DNA of 64,000 nucleotides, taken from assembly GCF_035317345.1 (NCBI RefSeq), contig NZ_JAYKTU010000001.1. The stretch is one strand, 5' to 3'. The position numbers and the translations under genes were made by a program. This DNA comes from Cellvibrio fontiphilus (lineage in GTDB: Bacteria; Pseudomonadota; Gammaproteobacteria; Pseudomonadales; Cellvibrionaceae). The notes beneath the pieces were generated by a model. That model ran no database searches, had not been told where the DNA came from, and saw only the letters and a list, made by a program, of their open reading frames with translations. Positions within the stretch are counted from its first letter, which is position 1. Every line of letters starts with the position of its first letter. Below, piece by piece: positions 61,198 to 64,000 of this stretch.

Positions 61198-61896
61198 ATG
61201 TCGCAGAACAGTTTAATTTTATTGGTTGAGGACGACCGCCGCTTGGCGCAGTTGGTAAAAGATTTTTTGGAGGCCAACGATTTTCAAGTCGCGCTGGAAG
61301 AAAATGGCAACCGGGTAATTCGTCAGGCACAGAATTTAAATCCGGCCCTGATTGTGTTGGACTTAATGCTGCCAGGCAAAGATGGTCTAACGCTGTGTAA
61401 AGAATTGCGCCCCAATTTTAAAGGGCCGATTTTAATGCTTACCGCGCGCGATTCGGATGTAGACCAAGTCCTGGGGCTGGAGTACGGCGCCGATGACTAT
61501 GTGATTAAACCCGCTGAGCCACGCGTATTATTAGCGCGCATTCGTGCGCTGCTGCGTCGCTATTACCAAAACGATCCACGCGAGCAAGAAGCGCTGAATT
61601 TTGGTGAACTCTGCATTCAGCCCAGTGCGCGTAAAGTACTGCTCGCCGGGCAGGAAGTTATTTTATCCAGTCACGAATATGATTTGCTCCTGGCGCTTGC
61701 GGCACAGGCGGGGCAAATTCTCAGCCGCGAATTTTTGTTTAATCATATCTACAATCGCGAATACGATGGCTTGGATCGCACTATTGATGTACGTATTTCC
61801 CAGCTGCGCAAAAAACTCAACGACAACCCTGAAAACCCCACGCGGATTAAAACGATTTGGGGCAAGGGCTATTTGTTTATTGCCGATGCCTGGTAA
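61198..61896 (+). CDS. OmpR-family response regulator of the MipA/DUF3019 cluster
   Basis: This 232-residue regulator starts at ATG 61198, 1 bp after the DUF3019 stop. The receiver has acidic pair VEDDRR, acceptor LIVLDLMLPGKDG, LMLTARD and DYVIKPAEP; the winged helix is YDLLLALAAQAGQILSREFL...TIDVRISQLRKKLND. RstA-like by architecture. It is 9 bp from the kinase gene. Confidence 0.9.
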   Translation: MSQNSLILLVEDDRRLAQLVKDFLEANDFQVALEENGNRVIRQAQNLNPALIVLDLMLPGKDGLTLCKELRPNFKGPILMLTARDSDVDQVLGLEYGADDYVIKPAEPRVLLARIRALLRRYYQNDPREQEALNFGELCIQPSARKVLLAGQEVILSSHEYDLLLALAAQAGQILSREFLFNHIYNREYDGLDRTIDVRISQLRKKLNDNPENPTRIKTIWGKGYLFIADAW

Positions 61897-61905
61897 TTCC
61901 CGCCC

Positions 61906-63240
61906 ATGAACCGCGCGTTTATTTCGCTCTATTTTTTTATTGTTACCTCGGTGGTGTTAATTGGCTGGGGGCTCAATCAATTTTGGGAAAATCTTGCACC
62001 CGAGCAGCAACCCAGCGCCGAGGTGGTGGCTCTACTGCAACTGCTTGAGGACGATTTACTGGATCAAGCGCAACCGCAGTCGGTATTGGATTATCGCGCC
62101 GACGCGCAGCGTATTTCGCAGCGCTTGAATGTTGCGCTGGAAATTTTACCTCTGGACGATATGGCCCAATCCTCTGCACTGCAGGAATTACATGCCGGTG
62201 AGTTGTTGGCTAGTCGCAGTCGCGAGCAAATAATTTGGTATAAACGCCTGGCGCAAACTGATCAGGTGATGATGCTCAGCCTGCCGTTTGATGATGTGCG
62301 GGAATCGCCTTGGTACAATTTGTTATTAATTGGTTTTTATCTGGCGATTGCACTGGTGATTTATATTTGGGTGTGGCCGCTATCGCGCGATAGTAAAAAA
62401 CTGGAAGTGCAAACCCGCGCGCTGGGTAAAGATGGTGTACCGGAAACGTTAAATATTTCTCCTGCGTCAACACTCTACCCACTTGCGCAAGCGTTCAACC
62501 AGATGGCGCAGCGACTGCGTGAATTGATTGCCTCACACCGCGAAATGACTAACGCCGTGTCCCACGAATTGCGCACGCCGTTGGCGCGTATGAAATTTGC
62601 GTTGGCGCTGATTGATGAACAGCAGTTGGATGAAAAAAATCGCCGCCAGTTGCGCAGTGTGGAACAGGATGTCGCCGAGATGGAGGCATTAATCAGTGCA
62701 CTGTTGATGTACGCCGGCTTTGAACAAAAAACCCAAACCTTGCAGCAGACACCGGGGCATATGCTGGATTTGTTGGACGATATTCGCAGTCGTTTTTATC
62801 GTCACAACGAACGCAATTTGCAGTTGGAGATTATTGATCTAACTGACGCTAACTCAGACGTGATAGGTGAGGCAGAGAGCGCAGTATTTAGCTGTGAGTG
62901 GAAGCTAATGGAAACTGTGCTGCAAAATTTAATCAACAATGCCGCCGGTTATGCGCGTGCAACAATCCGCATCGAACTGAGCCAAAGCCCGACGCACTTT
63001 TACATCGCTGTGGAAGACGACGGCCCCGGTATTGCCCGCGAACAGCGCGAAAAAGTATTTGAGTCCTTTGTGCGACTTTATGGTGAGAGCAATAGCAATA
63101 CCGCCACCGGCGGTTTTGGTTTGGGCCTCGCCATAGTCAAACGCATTATGCAGTGGCATCGCGGTTACGCGCGGTTTGTCGAACCCCAAGTCTTGGGCGG
63201 CGCAAGGGCTGAAGTGTGCTGGCCGAAAGTTGCGGCTTAA
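61906..63240 (+). CDS. Sensor histidine kinase of the MipA/DUF3019 cluster
   Basis: This 444-residue RstB-like kinase has two membrane helices (residues 5-24 and about 140-160) with a periplasmic domain of about 110 residues, then HAMP. The box TNAVSHELRTPLARMKFALA has the phospho-His. The ATPase N box is LINNAAGYARA, with DDGPGI and GGFGLGLAIVKRI. Together with the upstream regulator, DUF3019 and MipA genes it forms one plus-strand operon. Confidence 0.9.
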   Translation: MNRAFISLYFFIVTSVVLIGWGLNQFWENLAPEQQPSAEVVALLQLLEDDLLDQAQPQSVLDYRADAQRISQRLNVALEILPLDDMAQSSALQELHAGELLASRSREQIIWYKRLAQTDQVMMLSLPFDDVRESPWYNLLLIGFYLAIALVIYIWVWPLSRDSKKLEVQTRALGKDGVPETLNISPASTLYPLAQAFNQMAQRLRELIASHREMTNAVSHELRTPLARMKFALALIDEQQLDEKNRRQLRSVEQDVAEMEALISALLMYAGFEQKTQTLQQTPGHMLDLLDDIRSRFYRHNERNLQLEIIDLTDANSDVIGEAESAVFSCEWKLMETVLQNLINNAAGYARATIRIELSQSPTHFYIAVEDDGPGIAREQREKVFESFVRLYGESNSNTATGGFGLGLAIVKRIMQWHRGYARFVEPQVLGGARAEVCWPKVAA

Positions 63241-63267
63241 TCTGTGCTTTAGGTGAGAGCAGCGGGG

Positions 63268-63588
63268 TTAAATCTGTTCATCCAACTGCTGAATCTGCAA
63301 AATTATCTCCACCACTTTCTTTCCTTTCTCCGTTAACGAATACTCGGTGCGCGGTGGTAATTCGTTAAACGTTTTTTTATCGAGCAAACCGTAGTCCACC
63401 AATTTGCGGAAGCGTTCGCTTAATACTTTGGTGGAGATGCCTTCAATTGCGCGTTCCAATTCGCCGGGGCGGTTGATGCCTTTGCCGACGTTGGTCAATA
63501 CCGATACCGACCATTTGCAGCCGATCACGTCTTCCAGTTTTTGATAGCTGGAGCGCGATTTTGGCGAAATTTTTTTTGCCTGTTGCAT
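63268..63588 (-). CDS. HxlR-family transcriptional regulator
   Basis: This 106-residue winged-helix regulator starts at ATG 63588. It has the HxlR pattern: CKWSVSVLTNVGKGINRPGEL, then GISTKVLSERFRKLVDYGLL and the wing LPPRTEYSLTEKG. HxlR proteins often sense electrophiles or thiol stress through Cys; here one Cys (in IGCKW) matches the YodB/HypR position. It diverges from a CxxC thioredoxin-like gene, its probable target. Confidence 0.9.
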   Translation of the reverse strand: MQQAKKISPKSRSSYQKLEDVIGCKWSVSVLTNVGKGINRPGELERAIEGISTKVLSERFRKLVDYGLLDKKTFNELPPRTEYSLTEKGKKVVEIILQIQQLDEQI

Positions 63589-63670
63589 CAACAATTTACC
63601 CCGAAAAGTTACCCGGGCACCAAAAAGTGCCCGCTATTTTTAAATGGCTCGCGTGATTACAGTGAATCCA

Positions 63671-63686
63671 ATCGTTGCGCAACGAT
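63671..63686. promoter_or_regulatory. Palindrome between hxlR-like and thioredoxin-like genes
   Basis: ATCGTTGCGCAACGAT is a perfect 16-bp palindrome 35 bp upstream of the thioredoxin-like ATG. A second hairpin, CGGGCAC/GTGCCCG, and repeated TTACCC units lie nearer the regulator. These are candidate HxlR operators. Confidence 0.5.
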
Positions 63687-63721
63687 CTTCTTTCGAAACC
63701 ATTATTTAAAGAGGATTCACT

Positions 63722-63958
63722 ATGAAAAGCCAAGCTGTTTTTTACCATGCCGGTTGTCCGGTTTGTGTTGCTGCAGAACACCAATTGTTGGATTTGATTG
63801 ATAGTGCCAAGGTCAATGTAGAGGTGGTGCACTTGGGTGATGCCAAGCAGCGCGTTGCGGAAGCAAAAGGTCGGGGCGTCAAATCTGTGCCTGCATTGGT
63901 GGTGGATGGACAGGTGTTGCACATCAATTTTGGCGCGGCGATTGAGGTGCTGGAATAA
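63722..63958 (+). CDS. Small thioredoxin/glutaredoxin-like protein
   Basis: This 78-residue protein has a thioredoxin fold in minimal form: an N-terminal strand, then the active-site CPVC in HAGCPVCVAAEHQLL. A cis-Pro region follows at KSVPALVVDGQVLHINFG. GAGGA lies 8 bp upstream of the ATG. It diverges from the HxlR regulator, suggesting thiol-stress induction. It resembles the small glutaredoxin-like redox proteins of this type; the partner is not known. Confidence 0.85.
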   Translation: MKSQAVFYHAGCPVCVAAEHQLLDLIDSAKVNVEVVHLGDAKQRVAEAKGRGVKSVPALVVDGQVLHINFGAAIEVLE

Positions 63959-64000
63959 ATGTCGGGCGGGCAAGCCGGGGTTTGTCCGCCGCTGTCTGGT

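Noticed and set aside
1..64000. CRISPR array, tRNA, rRNA, insertion sequence or prophage
   Set aside because: I found no regularly spaced short repeats, no tRNA cloverleaf or rRNA segment, and no transposase or integrase in the window.

Overview
The window is the replication-origin neighbourhood of a gammaproteobacterial chromosome. The proteins and gene order resemble Cellvibrionaceae (Cellvibrio-like cellulose degraders): there is a GH9 endoglucanase lipoprotein with an N-terminal poly-Ser/Ala linker, large secreted proteins with Asp-rich calcium loops, and the Pseudomonas-like order atp - parB - parA - rsmG - mnmG - mnmE - yidC - yidD - rnpA - rpmH - dnaA - dnaN - recF - gyrB. The genus is an inference; no 16S gene is present.

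Layout. (1) 1-9.8 kb, minus strand: truncated glmS, its DeoR-type regulator glmR, and then an accessory block that separates glmR from glmU. The block holds a NERD-domain helicase, a RelE-type toxin-antitoxin pair, the GH9 endoglucanase, a DUF4405/DUF2271-like membrane protein, a CpxP/Spy-like periplasmic protein and an OmpR-family two-component system. (2) 9.8-18.5 kb, minus strand: glmU and the complete F1Fo ATP synthase operon atpIBEFHAGDC. (3) 18.8-28.3 kb, minus strand: parBA, rsmG, mnmG, a 707-bp AT-rich gap with DnaA boxes laid out like E. coli oriC, a small DUF6435-like gene on the plus strand, then mnmE, yidC, yidD, rnpA and rpmH. (4) 28.3-35.1 kb, plus strand: dnaA, dnaN, recF (carrying two parS-like sites) and gyrB. 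(5) 35.3-44.1 kb: a small Arg-rich protein, a sigma-54 activator divergent from cyanase (with a sigma-54 promoter and candidate enhancer sites), an M48 protease followed by three AIM24/TIGR00266 paralogues, an Lrp regulator and leuA. (6) 44.1-52.5 kb: a candidate structured small RNA, then a MacAB-like ABC exporter locus with two permease pairs, one ATPase and one adaptor, and a SIMPL-domain protein. (7) 52.6-64 kb: a lipoprotein divergent from a 2043-residue secreted protein built of five ~365-residue modules, a MipA/OmpV - DUF3019 - response regulator - kinase cluster, and an HxlR regulator divergent from a small CPVC thioredoxin-like protein.

How the parts fit. ParA and ParB would act on the recF parS sites to segregate the origin. 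glmU, glmR and glmS make and control UDP-GlcNAc supply. YidC inserts membrane proteins, probably including AtpE and AtpB. Both two-component systems sit next to envelope genes, suggesting envelope-stress or cation/peptide sensing. The most unusual items are the structured RNA candidate at 44.1 kb, the five-module secreted protein, the doubled permease pair, the sigma-54-controlled cyanase and the presence of two competing oriC candidates.
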